Counted from the stretch's first letter, positions 33,110 to 45,349 are shown. The stretch: DNA of 64,000 nt from Gambelia wislizenii (GCA_030847615.1 JAUMIR010000003.1:341696256-341760255), one strand, 5' to 3'. The notes: generated from the letters alone by a model not told the origin. Numbers and translations: made by a program.

Positions 33110-33678
33110 GGACTTTATCAGTCAAGCCTCTAAAATCGTTCTTTTGCCGGCATATTTTATGCTGTTTTTATGCTGGCAAAAGAACCCCACCTGCCAGACC
33201 TTACCTTACCTAGTAAAAGGCACCCCAGGCACTAACAGAGAATGAACAGAGCTCCATTCACTTCCGTACTTGTGATCTCCATGAATCTTGCAAGAAGATG
33301 TGAGTGTGGGAAATTTAAAAAATAAAGAAAAAGAGACACACAAAATGTTCACACAAGCACAAAAACACACTGAAAAATTACAAGTAAACCGGGTAGGTAA
33401 AAAAAAAAAAAAAGTATCCCTACCTGGCTGTCCTGATCTCACCTGGAAGTGTTCTGTCATTCACACTGCACTCATGTGAGCACAGTGGCGCGGAGTTTCA
33501 AATGCCAGAATGCCAGCAACAAAGCATCAGGGGAGATCTATTGGCGGCTTGGCCTATCAATAAAATAGAATGGCTTTTTGAGAAAGATATGATTGCGAAA
33601 GACAATGTTGTCTGGTATGCGTGCCCTTTCGCAATCATTAGGCATCCTTATGACACCATATTTGCCGCCTCTGAGTCC
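33110..33678 (-). mobile_element. Harbinger-like three-hairpin MITE, copy C
   Basis: Ends GGACTTTATCAG and CTGAGTCC with perfect TAA flanks (33107-33109 and 33679-33681). Hairpin text TTTTGCCGGCATA/TATGCTGGCAAAAG is at the left, GAGCTCCATTCACTTCC in the middle and TATTGGCGGCTTGGCC at the right. Confidence 0.85.
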
Positions 33679-33681
33679 TAA

Positions 33682-34154
33682 TATTTAACTAGTGTAATAT
33701 TGATAAAACACTTCAGCACTTTGACTCTAACTCCTAAATAAGAATTTTTAAAAGGCTCAATGGTAACTGGTGAAAATCAATTTCAGAAATGTTGTATGAG
33801 ACCAGATGTGATACAAGATCAGTGGGAGTGGGAAGGGCAAGGACACAAGGGAGGGAGAAGAGAAACTCAGCATCTTTTAAGAAGAGCCTGGATGCAAACT
33901 TGTAAATATGCAGGTACAATCAAAACAAAAAGAATTGGAAATGCTTAATACTTCCAGAGACATTTTTCGCCATTTGGAGGTGCCCTTAGTCATTGTGACT
34001 GGTCAGACACATTGTTGTTTCTAGAGATATCAGACTCATTGCCCCTTCACTGGTCTGTCTAAAAGAGAACAAATATATTTATGACACATAGTATTTTAAT
34101 TAGGAGATTGGAAAGATTGAAAGCAACGAGAAAAGTTGAAGATTAAATTGATAT
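33682..34154. other. No recognisable gene or repeat
   Basis: Nothing supported. Confidence 0.5.
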
Positions 34155-34355
34155 TACAGTCAGACCCCCATATCTTTGGGGGGTCAGTTCTTGGATTTAC
34201 TGCAGATACCAAACCCCATGGATAACAGTGAACCCTATTAAAAGTAATGGAACCCCGCAAAAAATACTATAGAGTTGCCTTGGAGGACCTAGAAGATGCC
34301 TAGAAAGGATGCCTCTCTAGGCATTTTCTAGGATGTCTCTATGGTATGTGTCTTT

Positions 34356-34739
34356 GGAGATTATCAGATACGGAAGAATGCACAAAACAATTGCATTCCC
34401 AATATCATGCTCCGTGAGTTGGATGAGGGTATGGAATCAGAGGAGGAGGAAGACATGGCAGGGAATGGTCCTATGGATCCTGGCACAGGTTTATCTATAC
34501 CTGCGCCAGCAGGGAATCCTGCCAACCTGGAGGCTCAAGCAGAGGAAGAACCTGGCCCTAGTGGGTTGGCACCAGTCCTGGCAGAGAGTCCTGCCAATTC
34601 ATATACGGATGAAGAAGAAGAGACGGACTTACCTCCACCATCATACACCCAGCAGTGAGCTGAAAAGGAAGCTTGAAGGAAATCTCTGAGACTTTATGAG
34701 AAAAACCTGCTCGTCAAGAAGCACCTGACAATCCTTGAT

Positions 34740-34785
<46 letters not shown>

Positions 34786-35355
34786 TAGGGAAGCGATGGA
34801 GGCTTTGTCAGAGATCAACTGATCTTCCTGGGGAAAGCTTCTTGCTCCCTTTGTTGCCTTGATCCTTGCTGCCTTGACTTGTGCCTCGACCGTTCCTGAT
34901 TACTCTGCTGCCTATTTTCCACTGATTCATGGACTTGTTTGGACCCACACTGCCTGCCGTAAGCCCTTGACTTTCTTGACTGTGTTTGCATTCCGGTGTG
35001 CTTATAAAAAGCTGGCCACCTTCCCAGCTACTTGCTGTTTGTATATACTTTGCTGGCTGGTATCAAGCTTTATTGGACACCCAATCGCGCGAGAAGATCG
35101 CAAAAAGAACAGAAAGGGAGACCTTATCAGATGCCGTGAACTTCTGCCATTCCAGAGGCGTAGCACTGCTATGGATGAGGCTCCATTTTCCTATTGATGG
35201 AGCGAAGCTGCAAATTAAAAGGGACGCCTTACTGACACCTGCACTATGCCCCTGGAATGCTGGAGGATGACATTGTCTGGTAACATCACCCCTTCCTGTT
35301 CCCTTCCTGTTCTAGTAATCTTCTGATGTGTTTTTTGCCATGTCTGATAATCTCC
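34356..35355. mobile_element. Harbinger-like foldback MITE inside the Tigger
   Basis: Ends GGAGATTATCAGATACGG and CATGTCTGATAATCTCC. The right half (35102-35355) matches the foldback MITE at 2074-2372: CTTATCAGATGCC, GGCGTAGC and CTATTGATGGAGCGAAGC. The left half is cut by about 700 bp of foreign sequence. Confidence 0.7.
34395..35100 (+). mobile_element. Unidentified insert with a short acidic ORF
   Basis: From 34407 to 34658 a frame encodes 83 residues rich in Glu, Asp and Pro. It starts MLRELDEG and ends DLPPPSYTQQ. A (TA)n run follows at 34743-34780 and then promoter-like sequence with CTTATAAAAAG near 35000. I do not recognise it. It may be part of an LTR element or a fragment of an autonomous transposon. 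The ORF is too short and biased to name. Confidence 0.4.
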
Positions 35356-35482
35356 CATGTTTTGGGTCCCGCAGATAACTGAAACTGCAAATATTGGTTC
35401 CACAGATACAGGGGTCTGACTGTTCTGCAAGAACACACAGCACCATGGAATGTGAGGGTAGCTTTTGTCAATATGGTATCCC

Positions 35483-35603
35483 CAGAGCTTGAAGAGGTTA
35501 CGTTTTTAACCACAGCTTCCAGGATCCGCCAGCTAGCATGGCTACTGGCTATGTTGGCAGGGGATATTCTGGTAGTTGTCCAAAATAACTTTCCCAAGCT
35601 CTG
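35483..35603. mobile_element. Short foldback MITE
   Basis: Ends CAGAGCTTGAAGAGGTTAC and ATAACTTTCCCAAGCTCTG are inverted repeats. The central CCAGCTAGCATGGCTA also folds back. Confidence 0.65.
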
Positions 35604-36344
35604 TGCTTCTTCCACAGGTGTTGAATTACAACCTTCATCCCCCTCCCCAAACATCCAGCCAGGTGCTTGTAATCTTGGCTGGGGATGATGGTGGCAGTAG
35701 TCCAGTACATCTGTAAGGGAGCAAACTTAGATATGCAAAGAACAACATCAAGAATGTCAAACTTTTTTTAAGGCAGTAGAAAAGAGCAGCTAAAAATGTG
35801 TAAGGCACATCCAAGAAAGGCATGCCGACTCTTCCAAAAAGTACCTACAGCACACATTAAAATCTGTTCCAGACATGAAAGCAACAATTACACTGTTCCC
35901 AACCACATTATAAAAAATTATGAAATTCAAAGGCTGTTTTATAATTGTATTGATTATTATTATCTTAACATACTAACTTTCAAGTAAGGATCATGAAGAA
36001 TCTTGCAACACAGAAGAAAAATTATCACAAAAGCAACAAAGGGAACTTAGTACAAAGAATTTGAAGGGGGAAATTAGAAAACAAAGACCCCTTTGAATAG
36101 CTAGAAGTTGAAAAAAAAGAGAGCAGATACATAAGACGACTTCTGGAAGTTCTATATTTTGGCTTCTTTGATATGAATCCTCTTTAATATGTGGATACAC
36201 TGTCACAAAAGAGGTTATATTACTGTAGACTTTTATTACCATCAGACATCACACGAATATTAAAGAATCAAAATGTGGAAAGCTGGTGTTTTCAAAATTC
36301 AAATATGAGCTTGTTTTGTTATCCTTTGTTTTAGAACACCTTAT
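35604..36344. other. No recognisable gene or repeat
   Basis: Nothing supported. Confidence 0.5.
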
Positions 36345-36994
36345 TTAAACAGAGCCTCTCTCTCTCTCTCTCTGGCTTTGCTTCGCAAACGAAGATTCAG
36401 GAAGGACTCATCCCGCGCTTTCTGCAAGCACTCTTGATGACTGAAAAGGCCAATCCGAGATAAACAAGTCCGGTTGCAGAAAGCACAGCAGAGGGTCTCC
36501 TTGGGTGATGTTTCCGGGTTGTGATTCTTTCTGCGTTGTTGTTTCTCTTCAAGACTTGTTCGGCGTGAGTTCTCAAATAAGGCTGCAGCATTGTGGATAG
36601 TGCGTCTCCATGCCTCCCGATGTGAGGCCAGGGCGGACCATTGTTGGTGATCAATTTGGCCGAGCCTGAGATGTTGTTTCAGGGAGTCCTTGTATAGCTT
36701 TTTTGGAGCGCCCCTCTTACGCTGACCCGTGGCGAGTTCACCGTAGAGTAGTATTTTTGGGAGGCGATGGTCCTCCATCCTAGAAACGTGCCCTGCCCAG
36801 CGCAGCTGTGTTCTCAATATCATGGCCTCAATGCTGGTGATCCCTGCTTGCTCAAGGACAGCAACATTCGTCACATAGTCAGTCCAGTGTATATTTAGGA
36901 TTGTGCGTAAACAGCGCTGGTGAAAGCGTTCGAGGAGTCGTAGGTGGTGGCGATAGGTGACCCATGTAAGAAAAAAATCATAGCTTTGCTCCAT
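36345..36994 (-). pseudogene. LINE ORF2 C-terminal part, copy 2 (longest open frame)
   Basis: 217 codons are open on the minus strand. The N-terminal part reads YRHHLRLLERFHQRCLRTIL, then WAGHVSRMEDHRLPKILLYG, then a basic stretch. A cysteine/histidine cluster follows (CCAFCNRTCLSRIGLFSHQ), probably a nucleic-acid-binding finger. A (CT)n run at 36355-36374 forms the element tail. The 5' end is truncated at about 36994, so RT is missing. The clade is not determined. Confidence 0.8.
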
Positions 36995-37094
36995 ACTGTC
37001 TCCTGATTTTTAAAATGGATGTGGTAGTGCAACATCAGGGCTAGTAAAGTGTAAGGCCATCTTTTATACCCTGTGAGCCCCTGTTTCTTCTCTG

Positions 37095-37320
37095 TGTGTA
37101 TGTGCCTTCAAGTTCCCTGCTGACTTATAGTGACGCCATGAATTTCATGGGTTTTTTTCAGGCAAGAAATACGAAGAGATGGCTTTGCTAGTTCCATCCT
37201 CTGATATATAGCCTACAGCACCTGGTATTCTTTGGCAGTCTCCCATTCACGTACTAACCAAGGCTGACCCTGCTTAGTTTCCAAGATCAGACAGGCTCTG
37301 GTGCCTGCAGAATATTTAGG
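37095..37320 (-). mobile_element. 5S rRNA-headed SINE
   Basis: Tail GTGCCTTCAAGTTCCCTGC, body, then the 5S-like head CAGTCTCCCATTCACGTACT and CTTAGTTTCCAAGATCAGAC. One of the more complete copies. Confidence 0.85.
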
Positions 37321-37587
37321 GCAATCCTGCCTCTCTGGCCCTGATATGAAATCTAGCTAAATTTTAGCTAAATAAAACTTAGCTGAAATATTCATTTTTC
37401 CAATCCTGAAGTCTTCCAGAAAGGTGGTAGTGTATAATAGATAGATAGATGGATGATAGACCACCTTTTCCCCCAGCCCAAAATCAGAAATACACTTCTG
37501 GCTACTGCCATTTTTTAAAAAACAAATTAATTCAATTGTATTTTTGCTATTTCCAGGCCTGGTTAGAGCCCACAGTGAATCCAGGTG

Positions 37588-38022
37588 GCACTAGGGCATG
37601 GCTTCTAGACCTTTCACCATTTTGGTCGCCCTCCTCTGGACACCGTCCAGCTTGTCAGTATCCTTCTTGAATTGTGGTGCTCAGAATTGGACACAGTATT
37701 CCAGCTGATGTCTGACTGAAGCAGAATAGAGGGTACTATTACTTCCCTCGATCTAGACCCTATATGCCTATTGTTGCAGCCTAGAATCACATTGGCTTTT
37801 TTAGCTGCCGCATCTCATTGCTGACTCATGCTCAGCTTGTGGTCTTGATCCCTTTCACATGTACTGTTGTCAAGCCAGGTGTCACTCATCCTATATCTGT
37901 GCATTTTCTTTTTTCTGCCTAAGTGTAGTGCCTTCTATTTCTCCCTGTTGAAATTCATTTTGCTAGTTTTGTCCCAGCTCTCTAATCTGTTAAGGTCATT
38001 TTGAATTCTGATCCTTTCCTCT
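37588..38022 (-). mobile_element. CR1 internal fragment without tail
   Basis: Parallels 20740-21150 of the longer CR1 but lacks its 3' end. It starts at GGCATGGCTTCTAGACC and ends at CTTTCCTCTGGAG. The loss of the tail implies a later deletion or rearrangement. Confidence 0.8.
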
Positions 38023-38299
38023 GGAGAGGTGGGATTATTCATTGTCACCATAAATGTCATTCTGTTGTGGGTGGGACAACAGTGAATAGTCAGTTTCCAC
38101 CTGGAAAGAATGTACTATAGTTGTGGTGGAAGTTTTAAAACCATTGATAAGTCAGTTTGTTTTGTTTTTTACTGTTGGAGAAAATGATGTCAATGTTCTT
38201 GTTTTTAAAACCATTTGCAGATTATCCTGAGCACTCGAATACTCTTCCCCCCGTCCCCAGTTTGGTGAGGCTCTAGACCACTCAGGCTGAGAATATTAA

Positions 38300-38400
38300 A
38301 TGCCCCTTCCTAAACTGCCAATTGCAGGATTCCATAGGACAGAACCTTGGCAGGTGAAGTGGAGTAATAGCACTATCATTTTGTAGTGTGAATGAGCTCC
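38300..38400. mobile_element. Half of a foldback MITE
   Basis: GGATTCCATAGGACAG followed by GTGGAGTAATAGCACTATC and GTAGTGTGAATGAGCTCC resembles the right half of the MITEs at 56091 and 61232. Confidence 0.4.
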
Positions 38401-38471
38401 AGGTCTTCTCTTTGTCTGTCATAGCACTCTCTGCTCTTTCTTTACCTGTGTAATAATTATAACAGTGAGTG

Positions 38472-38784
38472 TGAACTTTTTCAAATGGGGGGCAACTCCC
38501 CCCGAGGAGGTCAGGAGAAGAATGGGGCTGCCACACTTATGGAGCCCCGTTTCAGACGCCGCCACCCTCCCCCGTCCTCCTCCCGATCTTCCCCCATGCT
38601 GCAGGCACCTTTTTTATTGACTGAGTTTTTCCGTCAATAAAAAGCGGTGCTTGTGGCATGGGGGAAGGTCAGGAAGAAGTTGGGGTGAAGACCGAGGAGG
38701 ACAGTGTCATCTGAAATGGGGCTGTGTAAGTGTGACAGCCCTGTTCATCTCCCAACCTCCTCGCCCCCCCCTTTGAAAAAGCTT
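38472..38784. mobile_element. Foldback MITE with GAACTTTTTCAAATGGGG ends
   Basis: Left GAACTTTTTCAAATGGGGGG and right CCCCCCCTTTGAAAAAGCTT are inverted. The centre TTTATTGACTGAGTTTTTCC GTCAATAAAAAG is a hairpin near 38612-38643. The arms pair over most of the length. Confidence 0.75.
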
Positions 38785-39260
38785 AATAATAGCACCTTCC
38801 ATCTTGCCTTACCAGATGACATCAGTGTTCAACAGCTGTTCTTCCATTCCAGTACTGTGGAGACGGTGGCAAAACCAACTCTTTTTTCATGCGGTAAGCC
38901 TCTCAGACTTGATACACTCCCAAACCTTTGCAACAGTATTATAGTGACTAGATCCGTAACAGATACTGTATCCTGGATATAAATATTCCTGAGCAACTAC
39001 TCTTAGCTCGAAATGGTAAAACCCATTCAATCAACTATTAACTTCCATATCAACAAACAGCTCAATATTTATATATTCTTTGCTAGTGTAAATTTGGTGA
39101 ACATATTTTAAGGCTATGCTATAAATTCCATTTGCTAGTTCCAATTAGAGAATACTCATTGAATTAATGGAACTTGATTAAGTGTCAACTTGCAAAGTTC
39201 TCATTCATTCAGAACACATCCTGCAATTAGCAACTGGATTTAAATATGCCTTTACAAATA

Positions 39261-39489
39261 CAGTTGTCCCTTCACATTTGCTGGGGTTTGGTTCCAGGAC
39301 CCCCGTGAATACCCAAATCCGTGAATACTCAAGTCCCATTATATGCAATGGCATAGCAAAATGATGTCCCTTATATAAGATGGCAAAATTAAGGTTTGCT
39401 TTTTGGATTATTATTTTTTTAAGAATATTTTCAAGCCATCAATACTTAAAACCGTGAATGCCAAATCCGTGAATGTGGAGGGACAACTG
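39261..39489 (-). mobile_element. Tigger-like MITE, full length
   Basis: Ends CAGTTGTCCCTTCACATTTG and AATGTGGAGGGACAACTG, TA on both sides (39259-39260 and 39490-39491). Internal order is the reverse of 43136-43361. Confidence 0.85.
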
Positions 39490-39491
39490 TA

Positions 39492-40575
39492 TTATTCTTC
39501 CAAATGGCAAAGTAACTGGAAGAAGAGTATTTGTAGGCCATAAACGGTGAAACAAGAATTTGGAGCATCTTCCTTTAACATCATAGCTGCTGTACATTTT
39601 CTCTGGGATGGGAAAAATATGTAAACTTTTTCTAAACAGCAGTGGGGGGGGGGAATACGAACACATCCAAAAAGCAGGCATTCACAACAATGTGACCTCT
39701 CTTCATGGTCAAAAGAGCCCCCCTAAATTCCACATGACCCCTAGCCAAGATGGCAGCTGCGAGTGATTTACTTGCAATTGTAAATTTGCCCTGCCATTTA
39801 AAAAAAAAACAACAACAACAGTTTCCCATGCAATATTTTGTATTAAAAAAGAAAAAGAAAAAAGAGAGAACAGTATAAGATCACCACTTGATCAACTTAC
39901 CAGACTCTCACTTAGCTGAAAATCCGACATGGTGTTAAGGTCTATCTAGGTAACAAATAATGGAAGCTCAGAAGTCCAGGTTTAACTCAGATAGCTTTAA
40001 TATTGCTAGCAACGACACGGGGGATCATTCCTGCCAAACTGTGGCAAAGAATTAAAGGCACACAGGCTTTTTATTATAGAGAAACAAAACCTAAAAAATC
40101 GAAGGCACTGCACATGTGTATTATAATGGTCACCAGGCAGATTTCATGTTTAGAAAAACCTTTTGGAACAGAAATCATTTCTCAGCTCTCTGTGTCCAGC
40201 TTCTCTTATGGTTCTTAGATACAGACTAGGACCTGGGCAGTGCGCCCAGGAGAGAGATAACACTTGCCTAGGCTAAATGAATGAATCATTGTTTCTGATT
40301 CTAATAAACAAGACAAACCATATTATTTTTCCAAGCACAGCATACTATAACAAGCATTGGTTATTAATCAATACAAACAATATCAGAATCGTCACTAAAT
40401 TTCATTTCTCCAAACGCACATCATTTCTTGTAAATGACTTATAATATACTTTACACGTATCTTTAGCTCTTTGTTCTCTAAGGGTAGCATCTTATCTCTG
40501 TTAATTCTGGGCTTCTGGCCAAGCTGGAGCAAGTACAGTTACATCTCTCAGCTTTCTCTGATACAGACATATTTT
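39492..40575. other. No recognisable gene
   Basis: Contains an A-rich tract at 39800-39870. No frame or repeat is supported. Confidence 0.45.
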
Positions 40576-40800
40576 GGCAGACTTTCAGACAACACTGTTA
40601 TAGTGTTACTATTCCACTTCATTTGCTCTGGCTGCCTCCTGTTGAATCCTGGGATTTGCAGTTTAGGGAGGGGCATTTACAACTCTCAGCCAAAGAGTTC
40701 TTAGGCCTCACTAAACTACAAACCCCAAAATTCCACAGGAGGAAGCCAGAGCAGTTAAAGTGGAATAGTAACACTATAACAGTGTAGTGTGAAAATCTCC
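40576..40800. mobile_element. Foldback MITE, ATAGTGTTACTATTCC family
   Basis: Arms AACACTGTTATAGTGTTACT and AGTAACACTATAACAGTGT. The right end GTGAAAATCTCC matches the copy at 61232-61455. The left end is altered. Confidence 0.75.
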
Positions 40801-42354
40801 TAGGTCTTTTTCTTTACAGACTCAATATAACAAACTTTTGGGGAATCAATACAGACAGACCCTCTCATTGGTGGCAGCAAATGCTTTCCCTGTTCTCTAG
40901 CTCTGCCCCACATGCTAATCCAGCCAATCAGATTACGCTGCCTGTTCGTATCTGTGTGAATGTGAGTGTTTGAACGATTGCACATTTGCATGTTGTACAG
41001 AGCTTTTTAAAAAATCCAGAAGCAGCCCTGGACGCTACACACATGGACTTTGCGGTGGATTTGGCTGCCCCCTTCCTAACGACACATATTTATGCAAATG
41101 TATGTATGAACAGATTGCCTTCTGTTTGCATCCCGTTAGGATTATTTTCACCATATAGACAAGCCCTGTGTATAACCCATTTCTCCATAATGGATTTGTC
41201 TAAAGTCTTACAGAAAGTGTCTTACATTGCTTTTGCAGGATTCCTGATGAGAGGAGGTAGTAGAATAAGCCACAATAAACAATGCAGATTCAACCAAGAA
41301 AGCCGCAGCCCTGAGTATGCAAGACATGAGCAGGCAGTTGATGACTGGGGTCTTGGAAATCTCTCAAGGATACAGTTACCATAAATAGAAGTCGACTTGG
41401 CAGCAAATAACAACAAAAACAATGCAGATCAGGATACAATAAAAGAGTGGAGAAAGTAACTCAGAAATAATGTGACTGTGTTGATGAGGGAAATTATGAA
41501 AACTCTTGGCTTTTAAATCATATTTTCATATATCTGGAAATCGCAAGATCTGGTACTGTCTGGAATATGCGTGAATGACATCATTAATTTATGATATTTT
41601 ATTGTGTGTTCTGGCTAGAGGGCAATTTTCTTTCTGTTTCTCTTTCTCTGTTTTGCACGTCTGCATTGCATCTACATGTGCTCCTAGTTGTTCCAGTCAG
41701 GATATAGCTGGTAGTGGAGGAGAAAGGGGGAGTAGGTAAGTCTTCCACTCTATGATCCCTGAGCTCTCTAGGTTCCTGTGTTCCTGAATATGTGATGAAA
41801 GAAAAGCACCCCAGTCCTTACTTAACACCACATTTAATGCTGGGGTTGACAACCTGTCTACCAGATACTTTTGACAACTTCTCCTCTGATTAGAGATTTT
41901 GCCATCTGAGAAGTAGGAAAACAAATGAATACAGAAACCAAAAATTGGGTCATAACAAAATAAAGTACTGGAGCAAAATAGTCTCATTTAGTCACAGTTT
42001 TAAGGACTAGGCATATTTTGAAGCCATGTTTAACTCAACACCGAAAATACTGAATTCTGTAATCAGGTATTATAAAAAGTACTGAAGACCGCCATATATG
42101 CTTCTGTCATGAAGATGGCAATACCCCCTAAGTGTAAAGATACATCTAGAATTTGAGTGTGGTATTCATTTTTAATAGAAGTAAAACTTTATCCTTTGGG
42201 AAGAAAGGAAACAAACTATTTCCCTCTCAGTTTTCTGACCCCCCACTCCAGCCTTCTCACTTCTACCTATAATCCCTTATTTTGGGCATACTAGCTAGGG
42301 CTGATGGGAGATGTAGTCCAAAGTGTTTGGAAAGCATCAGGGACTAAATCCAAA
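40801..42354. other. No recognisable gene
   Basis: The frame at 40986-41384 has no domain, and its composition does not stand out. Nothing supported. Confidence 0.45.
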
Positions 42355-42362
42355 GACTAGAG

Positions 42363-42778
42363 CAGTGGTTCTTAACCTGTGTTCCAGGGACCCCCAGGAG
42401 GCATGATGTCCTCACAGAGGGGTCCACGAAGGCTTGAAGGCTGCTCAGCCCACCTCCTCCCTGCAGTGGAATGGTGACACGACAGGAGCCAAATTGCTGG
42501 CTGGCTGGCTTGGCCTGCACATTGCCATTCAATCCACTCCAGCACAAACTTGCAGGAAGAAGCAGGAGGAAAGTCTTCCCTTCCCCTCCAGTGCCTCCGA
42601 GGGAAGGTTTAATGGATGGTGTAATTGTATTATTTATTTATTTATTTATTTATTTACAGGCATTGTTGTTGTTGTTGTTGTTGTTAGGGTTTAAAATCTT
42701 GACTTAAGTTTTAGAGGTCCACAGCAACAAAAGATATTTAAAGGGGGTTCCTGGAAAAGAAAAGGTTAAGAGCCACTG
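42363..42778 (+). mobile_element. hAT-Charlie-like MITE
   Basis: Ends CAGTGGTTCTTAACCTG and AGGTTAAGAGCCACTG. Flanking octamers GACTAGAG and TACTATTG match at five positions. The interior parallels 17603-17954 and contains expanded (TTTA)n at 42630-42655 and (TTG)n. Confidence 0.8.
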
Positions 42779-42786
42779 TACTATTG

Positions 42787-43133
42787 AATCAATAGGGTTT
42801 ATACAAGTTTTGACTTACAAAGTTCGTACTGATTCATTGGGTGTACCCTTGTTAGGACTAACAATCAGATTTAACTGCCCTCCTGCCCCGTTTACCTACA
42901 TCTGACTTACTGTGTAAAGTCCTCAAAAAGAAAGAGAACTACTGATCTGTTTAGATATACTGTATATATATATTTTAAAAAACCCTAAATTTTGAGAGCC
43001 CTTTCCCTTTGTTCCTGATGTTAAAGATTATTAATAATTTCTTAAAGCTTATTAGTTAATCATTCATAAGAGAAAAGCATTCTGTACTTGCTCTAGCAGA
43101 TATTCTTATAATCTAGGGATCTCCTGTGGCATA
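42787..43133. other. No recognisable gene or repeat
   Basis: Nothing supported. Confidence 0.5.
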
Positions 43134-43135
43134 TA

Positions 43136-43361
43136 CAGCCAGCCCTCTGTATCCACGTATTCTGCATCCACAAATTCTACTATCCATAGCTTGAAAATAC
43201 TCCACCAAAAAAATCCAAAAAGCAAACCTTGATTTTGTCATTTTATGTAAGGGACACCATTTTACTATCCCATTGTATATAATGGGACTTGAGCATCCAC
43301 AGATTTTGGTATCCACAGGAGGTCCTGGAACTAAACCTCAACAGATACCAAGGGTCCCCTG
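43136..43361 (+). mobile_element. Tigger-like MITE, full length
   Basis: Ends CAGCCAGCCCTCTGTATCC and ACCAAGGGTCCCCTG, TA flanks at 43134-43135 and 43362-43363. Confidence 0.85.
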
Positions 43362-43363
43362 TA

Positions 43364-44689
43364 TTAAGTCCTACTCTACATGTGTTTCTTTTTCAAAAGG
43401 CCATCAATGGGAGTCTGAAGTATGTGTGCGATTAACAGGATCCTTGTGTTTCACAATTATTTCCCACAGTTTTCATACTATGTATCATGTGAAAAACAAC
43501 TCATTAGTACATTTGCTCTACAGCTATTCACCAATTTATTGAAAATCTCTCACAATTTTACTGAGAAACTGGGCTGAACTACCATACAATTTCAGTTCAC
43601 ATTTTAAAACAGCAGTTAAGTTGATTTTGTGAATAATCCAATTACCAGCAACCATTTTCTTTACCTCTCCTTGAAAGAAAACATCTGCAGTTCTGCATAC
43701 ATTATTATTTAGTCAATTTATCATAGTTGGATTCAGATGATAATTTCTCTGCCTTTAGGATGAGCTGAACTCAGTCCAATTTTGTAAATTCAAAACAGGT
43801 GTCCAGATGTTTGGAAATTACCAAACAAAGCACAACTGTGTACATTTTTCCCCCTGCAGCATTAAGTTCTCTTGCCAAAAGTAGTTCAAAACATGAAAGA
43901 TTTAGTGTCAGAAAATTGGTGCACCTTAAATTACACTACAATTAAGACGAGATTTGTCAAGGCATAGATTGCATTGGTTAAAATTAAAACAGGCTTTTAG
44001 CTATTCATCCATCATCCACATTTATGAGTGCAAATTTCACATATGGGGTGATAAGCCAGCCTGCCTAATGGGGCAAGGGCTACCTGGGGTTGTTGCAGAG
44101 CTGTAGTCCAATACAATAATGTTTCCAAGCTCCAGCCCAGAACCTCATCTTGGGACTCCAGACACAAACACTCAACATTAAATTCCACTCAACAATTCAG
44201 GGTGTCAGGGAAGACCACCCCACTGAGGTATTCAGGAGAAAGAAAAAACACTCATAGTAAAGTATTACTCTTGTGGCTGTTTTGTGCCAGCTCTGCCATA
44301 GTAACTGGTGGTACCCACTTCCCTTCTCTTCCTGATACCAGCACTCTGCAGCTTCTTCCTTCCAAGTAGGCTTACCAAGAGCAAGCAGCCTATTACAATA
44401 AAATATTATTATAGGGTTGCAATCCAGTCACACTAGACCATAATAATCATAACTGTTGAAAAACGATATGATAGCCATCTTTGATAGCCAAGACAAGTAC
44501 TGTTATGTAGAATAGCTCTGCTTAGGCAATCTCATGTGGGGGACTGGCAATTGTTTTTTTACCCCCAGTGTGCCTGGGTCCAGCACCATATTTATGCCCA
44601 TTGGCTAAAATTCTTTCTTTCGTTCCTGGAAATTCATCAAGAGGCTGACAGACTGGATTGGGGATTGACAGTGGTCCAGGGACCACCAC
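43364..44689. other. No recognisable gene
   Basis: Mostly unassigned. A possible MITE end at 44084-44142. Nothing else supported. Confidence 0.45.
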
Positions 44690-45200
44690 TTTGAGTAGCA
44701 CTGGTACAGAAGATGAAGCAAACTTGTATAGGACCCAAACCAAAGGACTCAAAGTACAAGAAAGAACACTCCAACTAAACATGAAGAAGTACTTCCTGAT
44801 AGGGAGAGCTGTTCTACAATGGAATCTCTCTTTCTGGCTTTTCTTCGCGAACTAAGATTCAGGAAGGATTCATCCCGCGCTTTCTGCAAGCGCGCTGATG
44901 ACTGAAAAGGCCAATCCGAGATAAACAAGTCCGGTTGCAGAAAGCACAGCAGAAGGTCTCCTTGGGTGATGTTTCTGGGTTGTGATTCTTTCTGTGTTGT
45001 CGTTTCTCTTCAAGACTTGTTCGGCGTGAGTTCTCAAATAAGGCTGCAGCATTGTGGATAGTGTGTCTCCACTGACTTGAAAGGTAGTTGAATCCCTTCT
45101 GTTGGAAGTTTTTAGACAGAAGTAAGACGCCTACCTCTCAGAGGCACTTTGGCGATGGATTCCTGCATTGGCAGGGGACTGGACCATATAGCCCTTCCAA
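44690..45200 (+). mobile_element. CR1/L3-like LINE split by another LINE tail
   Basis: Left part AGAACACTCCAACTAAACAT and TACTTCCTGATAGGGAGAG. It resumes at 45072 with TTTTTAGACAGAAG and ends near CCAACTCTATGATTG. The insert is the LINE copy at 44827-45071. Confidence 0.65.
44827..45071 (-). mobile_element. LINE 3' tail, copy 3
   Basis: 245 bp identical in arrangement to the ends of 36345-36994 and 55182-55609 (TTTCTGCAAGCGCGCTGATG, then CAAGACTTGTTCGGCGTGAG). 5' truncated; younger than the CR1/L3 it splits. Confidence 0.8.
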
Positions 45201-45349
45201 CTCTATGATTGCATGAACCCTTCTACTAAGCAGATTGTGGCAGTCCCTCCAAGCAACATCTGCTGGATGATAAGGAAAGGGCAGTGACAACAGCTCCCTG
45301 TTTATTTTCCTCTGTTAGAGGATGGAGCTGTATGTTCCAGGCAGCACCA

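Larger units (their letters stand above)
34157..35422 (+). mobile_element. Tigger-like MITE split by nested elements
   Basis: Ends CAGTCAGACCCCCATATC and GATACAGGGGTCTGACTG. TA precedes it, and the right flank is TT. The left part runs to 34355 and the right part resumes at 35356. Confidence 0.75.

Noticed and set aside
40986..41384. 132-codon open frame
   Set aside because: No domain, no splice context, and the opposite strand is equally open.
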